A model generated the notes under the pieces. That model saw only the letters and a program-made list of their open reading frames with translations. It was not told the origin of the DNA and did no database searches. From positions 1-24,496 of the forward strand of contig DCDF01000154.1 in assembly GCA_002316295.1 (NCBI GenBank): 24,496 bases of DNA, given 5' to 3'. This document shows, one piece after another, positions 14,547 to 21,913 of the stretch (position 1 is the stretch's first letter; the number at the start of each line of letters is the position of its first letter). The DNA comes from Syntrophaceae bacterium UBA1062 (GTDB lineage: Bacteria > Desulfobacterota > Desulfomonilia > UBA1062). The translations under genes were made by a program, and so were the position numbers.

Positions 14547-15572
14547 ATGCATATGATATCAAGAGAAGAAGTGCTTGATTTTATCAAGATGAACAAGCCT
14601 GTAAACGGGCAGGATGTCGCCGGATATTTTGGAATCTCCCGGCAGGCGGCCAACAAACATATCAAGGCACTGCTGATCGAAGGAAAGATCACAAAGGAAG
14701 GCGTTACCAGGGGCGCACGGTACAGGCCGGCCGGTACAGCGGGCAGAGGGGCGCGATCACAGATCATCCAAAGAAAATATACATTGAGCGGCCTTGAGGA
14801 GCATGAGACTTTCAGCAGGATATCAACTCTGCTCAATCTCGGAAACAATGTAAGCAGCGCCGCTTATGCAATCATCAGGCACGCATTCACCGAGATGCTC
14901 AACAATGCAATTGACCATTCGATGTCAGAGTCCTGCATTGTCCGTTTTGAGCTCGATCAGTACGAATGCAGCTTCACTGTCCGGGACTTCGGCATCGGCA
15001 TCTTTCATTCCATCTGCACGAAATTCGGCCTGAAGGATGAAAATGATGCGCTCGGACAACTCCTGAAAGGAAAAACCACGACCATGGAGGAGCGGCATTC
15101 CGGCGAGGGAATTTTTTTCACGTCCAAGGCCGGCGACCGGATGTCCATCAGGTCACACCGCATAAAGATCGAATTTGACAATGTCCAGGGAGACGTCGTT
15201 GTCGATGAAAAGCGTTTCATAAAAGGGACAGAGATATTCTTCTCCATTTCAAGGCGCTCAAGACGTGATCTTTCCTCTATTTTCAGGGAGTACTCACCGG
15301 AAATGTTCGATTTCCGGTTCGAGAAAACCAGGGTGCGCGTCAACCTGACGATAGACGAGCTCGTATCGCGGTCAGAGGCCAAGAGGCTCGTGTTCGGACT
15401 GAACAAATTTCGGGAAATCATTCTGGATTTCAGAAAGGTAAAGACCATAGGGCAGGGGTTCGCCGATGAGATATTCCGCGTCTTTCCCAGGGAAAATCCT
15501 GGGACAGTCATAAGACCCGTGAATGAGAACGAGGTCATAGCGCAGATGATCAGGCATGTGGTTGACAAATAA
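14547..15572 (+). CDS. Winged-helix, GHKL ATPase, STAS-like (DUF4325) regulator
   Basis: A 341-aa soluble protein of three parts. Residues 5-60 form a winged helix (GQDVAGYFGISRQAANKHIK is the recognition region). Residues about 85-235 are a GHKL/HATPase_c ATP-binding domain of the anti-sigma kinase kind: N-box EMLNNAIDHS (116-125), G1 box DFGIG (147-151), G2 box HSGEGIF (184-190). No phosphoacceptor His domain is present. Residues about 260-341 match the STAS-like DUF4325 fold (SRSEAKRLVFGLNKF, then IILDFRKVKTIGQGFADEIF). Known partner-switch systems put kinase and STAS antagonist on separate proteins; here they are fused to a DNA-binding head. A second ATG at 14553 may be the true start. 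Composition is more A/T-rich than the neighbours, suggesting transfer. Function is not established. Confidence 0.85.
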   Translation: MHMISREEVLDFIKMNKPVNGQDVAGYFGISRQAANKHIKALLIEGKITKEGVTRGARYRPAGTAGRGARSQIIQRKYTLSGLEEHETFSRISTLLNLGNNVSSAAYAIIRHAFTEMLNNAIDHSMSESCIVRFELDQYECSFTVRDFGIGIFHSICTKFGLKDENDALGQLLKGKTTTMEERHSGEGIFFTSKAGDRMSIRSHRIKIEFDNVQGDVVVDEKRFIKGTEIFFSISRRSRRDLSSIFREYSPEMFDFRFEKTRVRVNLTIDELVSRSEAKRLVFGLNKFREIILDFRKVKTIGQGFADEIFRVFPRENPGTVIRPVNENEVIAQMIRHVVDK

Positions 15573-15604
15573 TGTTTGATCAGGTTGACAACCGGTTGAC
15601 AAGA
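15560..15604 (+). repeat. Second GGTTGACAA array at the 3' end of the DUF4325 gene
   Basis: Three direct copies: GGTTGACAAAT (15560-15570, inside the last codons and stop), GGTTGACAACC (15583-15593) and GGTTGACAAGA (15594-15604). Start-to-start distances are 23 and 11 bp, the same geometry as the upstream array, and each copy lies exactly 1066 bp from its upstream counterpart. Sequence between the motifs is not shared, so this is not a simple duplicated segment. No + strand gene follows within 2.9 kb. Confidence 0.75.
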
Positions 15605-15863
15605 AGGTCCGAGGGAAAGACGACGTCAGGAACGAGGAGGGGATATTTCCCCACACCCCCTTCAGCGGCACCGGAAACCGGCGACCGCTTCCCGGGTGAT
15701 CGGATCTGATGGCCCGACCATGAGCATGAGCGGACAGTCAATGGTATGGATTTTCAACGGCAAACCTTGAACCTTTCCCGGCAAGCCCACGGCGAACCGG
15801 GCCAGCCTTTCCAGGCCTTGCGTAGAGAAGACGAAGAAGTATTGATGACATAAGGGCGCTTTG
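15605..15863. other. Intergenic region with no recognisable gene
   Basis: The only structure seen is the short stem GGGGA-TATT-TCCCC (15639-15652), too weak to call a terminator. A - strand frame through 15662-15964 has no ribosome binding site, no recognisable motif and overlaps the better-supported Cys-rich gene. Confidence 0.4.
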
Positions 15864-16061
15864 TTAAGAGCCGGGCTCGTGCGCCTTCCTGCCATAGACG
15901 CGCTCGTATGCCCTGCAGAACGGGCAGAGGCCGTCTTCAATGGACTTGACGAGCCAGAAGGCAAGGCCTTTCTGCTCGGCCCTTGCCCGGCGGCATACCG
16001 GACACTCGACGCACCGCTGTGCCATCTTCCTGTCTCTTTCGCTGACTGCTGCCGGTTCCAT
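15864..16061 (-). CDS. Small CxxC-CxxC zinc-ribbon-like protein
   Basis: A 65-aa protein with CVECPVCRRARAEQKGLAFW and then a second pair in GLCPFCRAYERVYGRKAHEP. Five cysteines include two CxxC knuckles about 27 residues apart, the pattern of a small zinc ribbon. Similar short proteins ending in KAYEKVYGRKAHEP-like tails are, from memory, widespread and uncharacterised in deltaproteobacteria. The start at 16061 is backed by GGGAGGT seven bases upstream on the - strand. It follows the sigma-54 activator in the same direction with a 123-base gap, so it may or may not be cotranscribed. Function unknown. Confidence 0.75.
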   Translation of the reverse strand: MEPAAVSERDRKMAQRCVECPVCRRARAEQKGLAFWLVKSIEDGLCPFCRAYERVYGRKAHEPGS

Positions 16062-16184
16062 TCAATGACCTCCCGGTTATCTCCACTATCCCTTCGACAG
16101 TGCGACGTGAAGCCGAATCGAAGGGCTCGGCCTTTCAGAAATCCATGCCATGGACAGATGCCGTATAAATAATAGGGCCGGCGG

Positions 16185-18299
16185 CTAGAAGGAATACTTC
16201 CCGGTCGAGATGCCCATGATCTTCATCTTTTCATAGAGCCAGGACCGGCTGATTCCCAGGAGCCTGGCCGCCTCGGTCTTGTTCCCGCGGGCCTGCTCGA
16301 GGGCCTTGAGCACGACCACTCTGTCGTGGTTCTCACGGCTCGGCCTGAGGAGCTGCTTTTCCGGAGGATCCGCGCTTCTGCGGGAGGCCGGGCGCTCCTG
16401 GTCGCGCAGATAATGGGGCAGGTCGTGCTTTTCGATGACCGGGCTCCGGGCGAAATTGATGCCGCGTTCGATCACGTTCTCCAGCTCGCGGACATTGCCG
16501 GGCCAGTCGTGATGAAAGAAGATCTCCCGCACCTCTTCGGAAATGTTCCTGACCCGGGTGCCGAAGACGCGGTTGTATTTTTCCAGGAAATACTGCACCA
16601 GCAGGTCGATGTCCTGGCACCGCTCTCTCAGGGGCGGAATGTGCAGATGGATGACATTGAGGCGGTAATAGAGGTCGGGCCTGAACTTTCCCTGAGCGAC
16701 CAGCTCTTCGAGATCCTGGTTGGTGGCTGCGATGAACCGCGCGTCGATCCTCTGCAGCGTATTGGAGCCGATGGGCTCGAAGCACTTGTCCTGGATCACC
16801 CGCAGGAGTTTGCTCTGCAGAGACAGAGGCATGTCTCCGATCTCGTCCAGAAAGAGCGTGCCGCCGTCGGACATGGCGAGCTTGCCTTTCTTGCCCGAGC
16901 GGTGCGCTCCGGTGAAGGCGCCCGGTGCGTAGCCGAAAAACTCTGATTCCATGAGGCTGTCGGGGATAGCGGCGCAGTTCACCTTGACGAGCGGGCCCGT
17001 TCGGTAGCCACTGCTGTGGTGAATGGCCTGTGCGATAAGCTCCTTGCCCGTTCCGCTCTCGCCGGTGATGAGAATGTTCGAGGTGCCCCGCGAGACGATC
17101 TCGGCTTCGTCGATGATCTGCCGGAAGGCCGGGTCCGCGGTGACGATCTGGTCGAATCCCCCGCCGGTTTCCGCCTCATCCTGTTCGGGGCGGACGGCGC
17201 CGGAGAGCTCGGGGTCCACGTGTGTGAGCTTGCGGGCAAGCTCTTTGATCTCGTCGAGATTTCTGAACAGGATCTTCCCCACCGCTCCTACAACCTGGCC
17301 TTTGCGGATGATGGGGAGAGAGGAGACCACATACGGGGTTCCTCTGATGAACTGCAGCCGATTCATCTCCGGCACGCCGGTTCTGATGACCTTCATGATC
17401 CGGGAGTTCTCGATGACATCGTCCACCGGTCTGCCAACGAGACGGCTTTCATCGCTCCTCAGGAATCGCTCGGCTGCCTGGTTTGCCATGGAAATGCAGC
17501 CCTGCTCGTCCACCACGATGATCCCGTCGTATGCGAGGTCCATGACCGACTGAAGGGTTCGATAGAGCTTGGTGACGCTCTCGAGCTCGGTGACGACGCG
17601 CATCAGGTCGGTCATGTCCTGAAACACGATGATTGCACCCGTGATGCTCTCCTCCCGGGTGATAGGGGTGATATTGCACAGGAGACTCATGTCCTGGTCG
17701 GAGTAGAGATACCCCACCGACGAGCGGCCGCCCAGAAGAACGTCGTCGAGCTTTAGCCCGGGCAGGAGGGAGTCCGCCGGTCTGCCTTTCGCCATTGCCT
17801 GGGTGGTGGAGAGGATCTTTTCCGCGGCCCGGTTGATCTCGACGACCGTGCAGTTTCCGTCGAGAACCATGAGGCCGTTGTACATGGTCTGGAGGATCGC
17901 GTTGAGCTCGCTGTTGAGCTGGGTTTCCCGCTTGAGCATGGCCATGATCAGGCCCGCCTTGGTGAACACCCCCGTGACTTCCCGGCGGTCGTCCACCACA
18001 ATCGCGTTGCCCGCCCTGCTCGTTCGCACGATCTCCTTCACCTCTTCATAAGGCAGGTTCTCATTGAGCATGAGGATATCCGTGGTGAAGAGGCCGTGTA
18101 TCGGCATGTCAGGCATCCCGCCCCTGGCCAGGGCATCGAAGAGGTTGGCCTTGGTCATGATGCCGATGAGCCCGCCGTCTTCATCGACCACGGGCAGGGC
18201 CTCCAGGCGCGTCTCCCGGAACAGGCGGGCGACTGTCCGCAGGTCGTCTCCCTGCTTCAACTTCGCGAAAGAGCGGGTCATGATATCTTTCAGAAACAT
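16185..18299 (-). CDS. Sigma-54-dependent activator with CBS pair and two PAS domains
   Basis: A 704-aa enhancer-binding protein. Residues 1-60 and 65-125 are a tandem CBS pair (FLKDIMTRSFAKLKQGDDL opens the first), which usually binds adenosine nucleotides. PAS-like domains span about 133-235 and 250-350. The AAA+ domain has Walker A GESGTGKE (413-420), the sigma-54 contact loop GAFTGA (460-465), Walker B GGTLFLDE (479-486) and sensor AATNQ. A Fis-type helix-turn-helix lies at 661-697 (NKTEAARLLGISRSWLYEKM). No response-regulator receiver is present, so it senses a ligand directly. ATG 18299 fits CBS proteins; an ATG at 18359 would add 20 hydrophobic residues of no known meaning. It is divergent from the decarboxylase gene, a possible target, but no -24/-12 promoter with correct spacing was found there. 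Confidence 0.93.
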   Translation of the reverse strand: MFLKDIMTRSFAKLKQGDDLRTVARLFRETRLEALPVVDEDGGLIGIMTKANLFDALARGGMPDMPIHGLFTTDILMLNENLPYEEVKEIVRTSRAGNAIVVDDRREVTGVFTKAGLIMAMLKRETQLNSELNAILQTMYNGLMVLDGNCTVVEINRAAEKILSTTQAMAKGRPADSLLPGLKLDDVLLGGRSSVGYLYSDQDMSLLCNITPITREESITGAIIVFQDMTDLMRVVTELESVTKLYRTLQSVMDLAYDGIIVVDEQGCISMANQAAERFLRSDESRLVGRPVDDVIENSRIMKVIRTGVPEMNRLQFIRGTPYVVSSLPIIRKGQVVGAVGKILFRNLDEIKELARKLTHVDPELSGAVRPEQDEAETGGGFDQIVTADPAFRQIIDEAEIVSRGTSNILITGESGTGKELIAQAIHHSSGYRTGPLVKVNCAAIPDSLMESEFFGYAPGAFTGAHRSGKKGKLAMSDGGTLFLDEIGDMPLSLQSKLLRVIQDKCFEPIGSNTLQRIDARFIAATNQDLEELVAQGKFRPDLYYRLNVIHLHIPPLRERCQDIDLLVQYFLEKYNRVFGTRVRNISEEVREIFFHHDWPGNVRELENVIERGINFARSPVIEKHDLPHYLRDQERPASRRSADPPEKQLLRPSRENHDRVVVLKALEQARGNKTEAARLLGISRSWLYEKMKIMGISTGKYSF

Positions 18300-18474
18300 G
18301 ATGTCCGGCAGAAGCCTCCACTGTATGCAAACGAGATGCAAGACCCATTCATATACCATTTAGAGCCCGAAATGAAGATCGTTTTTCATAAATACGCGAA
18401 TATACGCATTCTCTTCCACGGAATGCATTTGCATAATCAGTTGAAATGTATTGATAAAATATCGCCCACGACTA

Positions 18475-18502
18475 TTGATAAGTTCAGATAATATGTTAAT
18501 AT
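18475..18502 (+). promoter_or_regulatory. Possible sigma-70 promoter of the decarboxylase-like gene
   Basis: TTGATA (18475-18480), 16-base spacer, TAATAT (18497-18502), in an A/T-rich divergent intergenic region. TATTGATAA occurs twice nearby (18449-18457 and 18473-18481, 24 bp apart), and ATGCATTTGCAT (18423-18434) is a perfect 5-2-5 inverted repeat; either could bind a regulator. The predicted leader is about 60 bases. Confidence 0.45.
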
Positions 18503-18571
18503 TACAAAATCTCACTGGTATGCGGTGCATGTCCGGCAATGCGGGTAACTACCCGGTAAAGGAGGATTGCT

Positions 18572-20110
18572 ATGGATAAGAGCGTAAGGGCGATCGACGA
18601 ATGTCTCTCGGTCCGCGGCGGCCGTCTGTTCATCGAGGATTGCGATACGGTCGGCCTGGCCGAACGGTTCGGTACACCGGTCTTCGTGATCTCCGAGGAC
18701 CAGCTGAGGCGCAACATGAGAAGATACCTCAAGGCCTTTTCAGATCGATGGAGGGAAGGGGAGGTGAACATCCTGCCCGCCATCAAGGCCAACTGGCTCC
18801 TGGCGCTGCGCCGGATCCTTACGCAGGAGGGTGCGGGGTGTGATGTGTATTCGGCCGGAGAGCTCCATTCCGCGCTTCAATCCGGGATCGACCCCCGGCT
18901 CGTCTCGGTCAACGGCGGGGGCAAGAGCAGGGAGCACTTGACGAACTGCATCAGAGCCGGGGTCAGGATCACTGTGGACGATATCGACGAGCTCGAGCTC
19001 ATCGAGCACGCGGCCCGCGATGCGGGCGGGAAGGCGAGCATCCGCCTGAGGCTCAGGCCCGACTTCCCGAACCTCTGGCAGCCTACGGGCTTCGCGAACG
19101 AGCTCGTGCCCATCGACATCGGATTTCAGGTGTACAAAAACGGCATCCCCACCGAGCACGTCGTCTCCATGGGCAGAAAGGCCCTGGCATCGGAGCACAT
19201 CGACCTGGTGGGCGTCCACATCCACCTGGGCCGCCATCACTACAGCCTCACGGTCTGGGAGGAGCTCATCCGGCGCTATGTGGAGCTGATCACAGAGCTG
19301 AAAACCCAGTGGGGAGGATGGGAGCCTTCGGAGATCGATATCGGCGGCGGCATACCCTCGCCCCGGGACCCCTTCGGGAAAATCATCGGCTCCACAGCCG
19401 ACAACCTGCTTTTCGCGGGCCTGTTCGCCGGAATGTACGCCCTGAAGGCACTGGGCGAGAAGAGGAGATACGAGATCATATCCCGGCTCATGGGCCTCAT
19501 CCTGGGCAGAAAGGGCAAAAAGGCCCGGATTCCCTCCATCGAGGAGTATGCGGAGAGGATCACGGCCACCCTCAAACGCGAGATGTCGCGCTGCGGGCTC
19601 AACGAAAGAGGCGTACGGCTTCAGATCGAGCCGGGGCGGAGCATGTACGGCAATACCGGCATCCACCTGAGCAGGGTGCTCAAGACCAAGTATCAGACGC
19701 GGCCTATCGCATGGAACTGGGTTCTGCTGGACACCACCTACTTCTTCATGGCGGGGGGCGTGTTCGAGAACAACCTCCACCCCTTCATCGTTGCAAACCG
19801 GGCCGACGAGAAGCCCTGCAAGCTCGCCGACATCGTGGGCAGGTCGTGCTATGCGGACCGGATGATCCCGGAGGTGCGCATCCCGGACGTGAAGGCGGGC
19901 GACATCTTCGCCGTCCTGGAGACAGGCGCCTACCAGGAGGTCTCCGCCTCGAACTTCAACGCCATGCCCAGACCGGCCACCGTCCTGGTGACCGGGGATC
20001 AGGCCGAGATCATCAAGCGGGCAGAGACCCAGGAAGAGGTGTTCGCGCGGGATATCGTGCCGGAGCGGCTGCTCAAGGACGGGGGGAAGCCGGCTGCACA
20101 GTCTGTTTGA
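18572..20110 (+). CDS. PLP-dependent decarboxylase, LysA/ornithine decarboxylase fold type III
   Basis: A 512-aa enzyme related to diaminopimelate decarboxylase. The PLP lysine is Lys72 (ILPAIKANWLLALRRIL), followed by the GAGCDVYSAGELHSAL block; HIHLG (216-220) replaces the usual HIGSQ; DIGGGIPSP (256-264) and EPGRSMYGN (353-361) bind the phosphate; the C-terminal domain has Cys426 (GRSCYADRM) where LysA has CESGD, and GAY (452-454). It is about 90 residues longer than LysA, with an insertion between 265 and 335 that is partly hydrophobic and basic. The changed CESGD and HIGSQ motifs argue against a plain LysA, so the substrate is unknown. AAAGGAGG precedes ATG 18572. The next gene's promoter overlaps its stop. 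Confidence 0.85.
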   Translation: MDKSVRAIDECLSVRGGRLFIEDCDTVGLAERFGTPVFVISEDQLRRNMRRYLKAFSDRWREGEVNILPAIKANWLLALRRILTQEGAGCDVYSAGELHSALQSGIDPRLVSVNGGGKSREHLTNCIRAGVRITVDDIDELELIEHAARDAGGKASIRLRLRPDFPNLWQPTGFANELVPIDIGFQVYKNGIPTEHVVSMGRKALASEHIDLVGVHIHLGRHHYSLTVWEELIRRYVELITELKTQWGGWEPSEIDIGGGIPSPRDPFGKIIGSTADNLLFAGLFAGMYALKALGEKRRYEIISRLMGLILGRKGKKARIPSIEEYAERITATLKREMSRCGLNERGVRLQIEPGRSMYGNTGIHLSRVLKTKYQTRPIAWNWVLLDTTYFFMAGGVFENNLHPFIVANRADEKPCKLADIVGRSCYADRMIPEVRIPDVKAGDIFAVLETGAYQEVSASNFNAMPRPATVLVTGDQAEIIKRAETQEEVFARDIVPERLLKDGGKPAAQSV

Positions 20111-20135
20111 CACAGCGGCCGGAAAATTCTATAGT
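20107..20135 (+). promoter_or_regulatory. Strong sigma-70 promoter for a leaderless thiolase-like gene
   Basis: TTGACA (20107-20112), a 17-base spacer, TATAGT (20130-20135): a perfect -35 and a five-of-six -10. The -35 overlaps the stop codon of the decarboxylase gene. Transcription should begin near 20142, while the ATG is at 20145 and no Shine-Dalgarno is present, so the message would have a leader of about 0-3 bases. Confidence 0.7.
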
Positions 20136-20144
20136 TTCGAGTCA

Positions 20145-21656
20145 ATGACAGCGCATTATACCCCCATTCTCGCCGGTGTTGCCCAATACACCCAGCCCAA
20201 GGACGTCGAGCGGCCGCTCGATCCCATGGGGCTCATGGTCCGCGTGTGCAGGGCCGCCCTCGAAGATGCCGGCCCCGAGAGGATAGGCGACCACATCGAT
20301 GCGCTCCATGTGGTGAACCTGTTCCAGTGGCCCTACCGCGATGCGCCGGGCATGCTCAGTGAGGCGCTGGGCATCCGGCCGAAAGGGAAATTCTACACCC
20401 CCATCGGCGGCAACACGCCCCAGCTGCTCGTGAACAGGGCCTGCCGTGAGCTGGCTTCAGGAGAGGTCCGTGCCGTGCTCATCACCGGCGCCGAGGCCAT
20501 CTGTTCCGTCAAACGCGCCCTGGCCGGCAGGATCGCTCTCGACTGGCCCGAAAGCTCTTCCCCCGAGCGCATCGACGGCGATAACCGCCCCGGGGTGAGC
20601 CAGCTCGAGGCCGACTACGACCTCTTTTTCCCGGCCGTCATGTATCCACTCTTCGAGACCGCCCTGAGAGCATCGTCCGGCAGAGGCGTATCCGGGCACC
20701 GGGAATACCTGGGAAGGCTCTGGGAGCGCTTCTCCCGGGCTGCGTCGGAAAACCCCCATGCCTGGGTCAGGAAGGCGCTCAGCGCCCGGGAGATCACCGA
20801 GGTCACCCCCGAAAACCGCTATATCAATTACCCCTATACCAAGTACATGAACGCGAATATCAATGTGGACCAGGCGGCCGCGGTGCTCATGACCACGGAG
20901 GAAACCGCCCGTCGGCTCGGGATCGACCCGGGCGCGTGGGTCTACCCCCTCGGAGGAGCGGATCTCTGCGATGTCTGGAACGTGTCCAGGCGGCCCCGTC
21001 TCGACGCGTCACCCGCGATCAGAAACGCTTCCCGGCTCGCCCTCGAACAGGCGGGGCTGGATCTGGGCGATATCGACTTCTTCGACATCTACAGCTGCTT
21101 TCCGTCAGCGGTGCAGATCGCCATGAAAGAGATCGGCATCCCGCCGGACGACCCGCGGGACCTGACCGTCACCGGCGGGCTCGCGTTTTTCGGCGGCCCT
21201 GGGAACAACTACTCTCTGCACGGCATTGCCTCCGCGGCCGAGCGCATCCGGGAAAGCCGGTCGGAAAAGGCCATGGTCACGGCGAATGGGTGGTACATCA
21301 CCAAACACTCCGTAGGCATCTACGGCGGCGAGCCTCCGGAAAGGCCGTGGACAGGCCAGGACGACTCGTCCGTCCAGGCGGCCATCGACAAAGAGGCGCT
21401 GCCTGAGCCGGTGGAGGAGGCGGAAGGCGATATGAAGGTCGAGGCATACGTGATACGGCACGGTAGAGACGGCAGCCCGACGCTCGGCACGGTGATCGGG
21501 AGGCTCTCGGACGGCCGCCGTGCGCTCGCACATATCGATGCAGACGCCGGGGCGCTTGAGGAAATGGAGCGCACCGAACTGGTGGGCAGCACGGGACATG
21601 TGCGCCATGCTCCCGGAAGAGCCGGGAATCTGATACGCTTCCACGGCCTTTCGTGA
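20145..21656 (+). CDS. Thiolase-superfamily protein (acetyl-CoA acetyltransferase-like)
   Basis: A 503-aa protein with the thiolase fold, related to proteins usually annotated as acetyl-CoA acetyltransferase. The nucleophile region reads PIGGNTPQLLVNRACREL (86-103), without the Cys of classical thiolases; FFDIYSCFPSAVQIA (312-326) matches the HEAFA region; GGLAFFGGPGNNY (344-356) matches the GGxxxxGHP region with Gly in place of His; ANGWYITKHSVGIYG (380-394) matches the second Cys region without Cys. A C-terminal extension of about 75-100 residues resembles the OB-like tail of this clade. All three canonical catalytic residues therefore look absent. It may bind acyl-CoA without thiolase activity or use other residues. 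It follows the decarboxylase gene by 34 bases but has its own promoter. Confidence 0.85.
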   Translation: MTAHYTPILAGVAQYTQPKDVERPLDPMGLMVRVCRAALEDAGPERIGDHIDALHVVNLFQWPYRDAPGMLSEALGIRPKGKFYTPIGGNTPQLLVNRACRELASGEVRAVLITGAEAICSVKRALAGRIALDWPESSSPERIDGDNRPGVSQLEADYDLFFPAVMYPLFETALRASSGRGVSGHREYLGRLWERFSRAASENPHAWVRKALSAREITEVTPENRYINYPYTKYMNANINVDQAAAVLMTTEETARRLGIDPGAWVYPLGGADLCDVWNVSRRPRLDASPAIRNASRLALEQAGLDLGDIDFFDIYSCFPSAVQIAMKEIGIPPDDPRDLTVTGGLAFFGGPGNNYSLHGIASAAERIRESRSEKAMVTANGWYITKHSVGIYGGEPPERPWTGQDDSSVQAAIDKEALPEPVEEAEGDMKVEAYVIRHGRDGSPTLGTVIGRLSDGRRALAHIDADAGALEEMERTELVGSTGHVRHAPGRAGNLIRFHGLS

Positions 21657-21703
21657 CAGCGGGTTGCGGGCAGTCTGCAAGGCTCACAGGAGGGCGTACG
21701 GGG

Positions 21704-21884
21704 ATGAAAACCAGGGCCGCGCTCGAGAAGTTCGCCCGCGGATACCACCGCTCGCGGCCGGTGTTCTTCGCCTTCTGTGACGATCATGACAGACCAGGGA
21801 CAGCGGTATCATCTGGAGCCCGACCTCTTTCACACCGTCTATTCCCTGTGTTCAGAGTGCGGCGGACACTCTGAGGGCTCGTGA
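21704..21884 (+). pseudogene. Possible small or frameshifted gene between thiolase-like and ThiN genes
   Basis: ATG 21704 with GGAGG about 10 bases upstream opens MKTRAALEKFARGYHRSRPV then FFAFCDDHDR, which looks protein-like; after about 21790 that frame turns Arg/Ser-rich and stops at 21874. Another frame opens at ATG 21786 and gives MTDQGQRYHLEPDLFHTVYS then LCSECGGHSEGS, stopping at 21882-21884. The two halves could be one short gene broken by a frameshift around 21785, or two chance frames. No family is recognised. Confidence 0.3.
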
Positions 21885-21913
21885 TGCCGTGAGCTTCGAG
21901 CCGGGAGGCGCGT

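Noticed and set aside
14482..15604. GGTTGACAA arrays considered as a CRISPR
   Set aside because: Repeat units are about 11 bp, copies are three per array, two copies are directly adjacent and there are no equal-length spacers or cas genes.
15662..15964. 100-codon - strand frame next to the small Cys-rich gene
   Set aside because: It has no ribosome binding site, its first third overlaps the better-supported Cys-rich gene, and no motif was recognised.
17016..17756. 246-codon + strand frame
   Set aside because: It lies opposite the AAA+ and PAS domains of the sigma-54 activator and has no motif of its own.
18411..18527. Possible -24/-12 (sigma-54) promoters upstream of the decarboxylase gene
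   Set aside because: The GG-to-GC spacings are 9 and 8 bases instead of 10, and the surrounding consensus is poor.
18740..20113. Long open frame of 457 codons on the - strand
   Set aside because: It is antisense to the decarboxylase gene, whose PLP motifs are clear; it is rich in His, Arg, Asp and Val as expected of a shadow frame.
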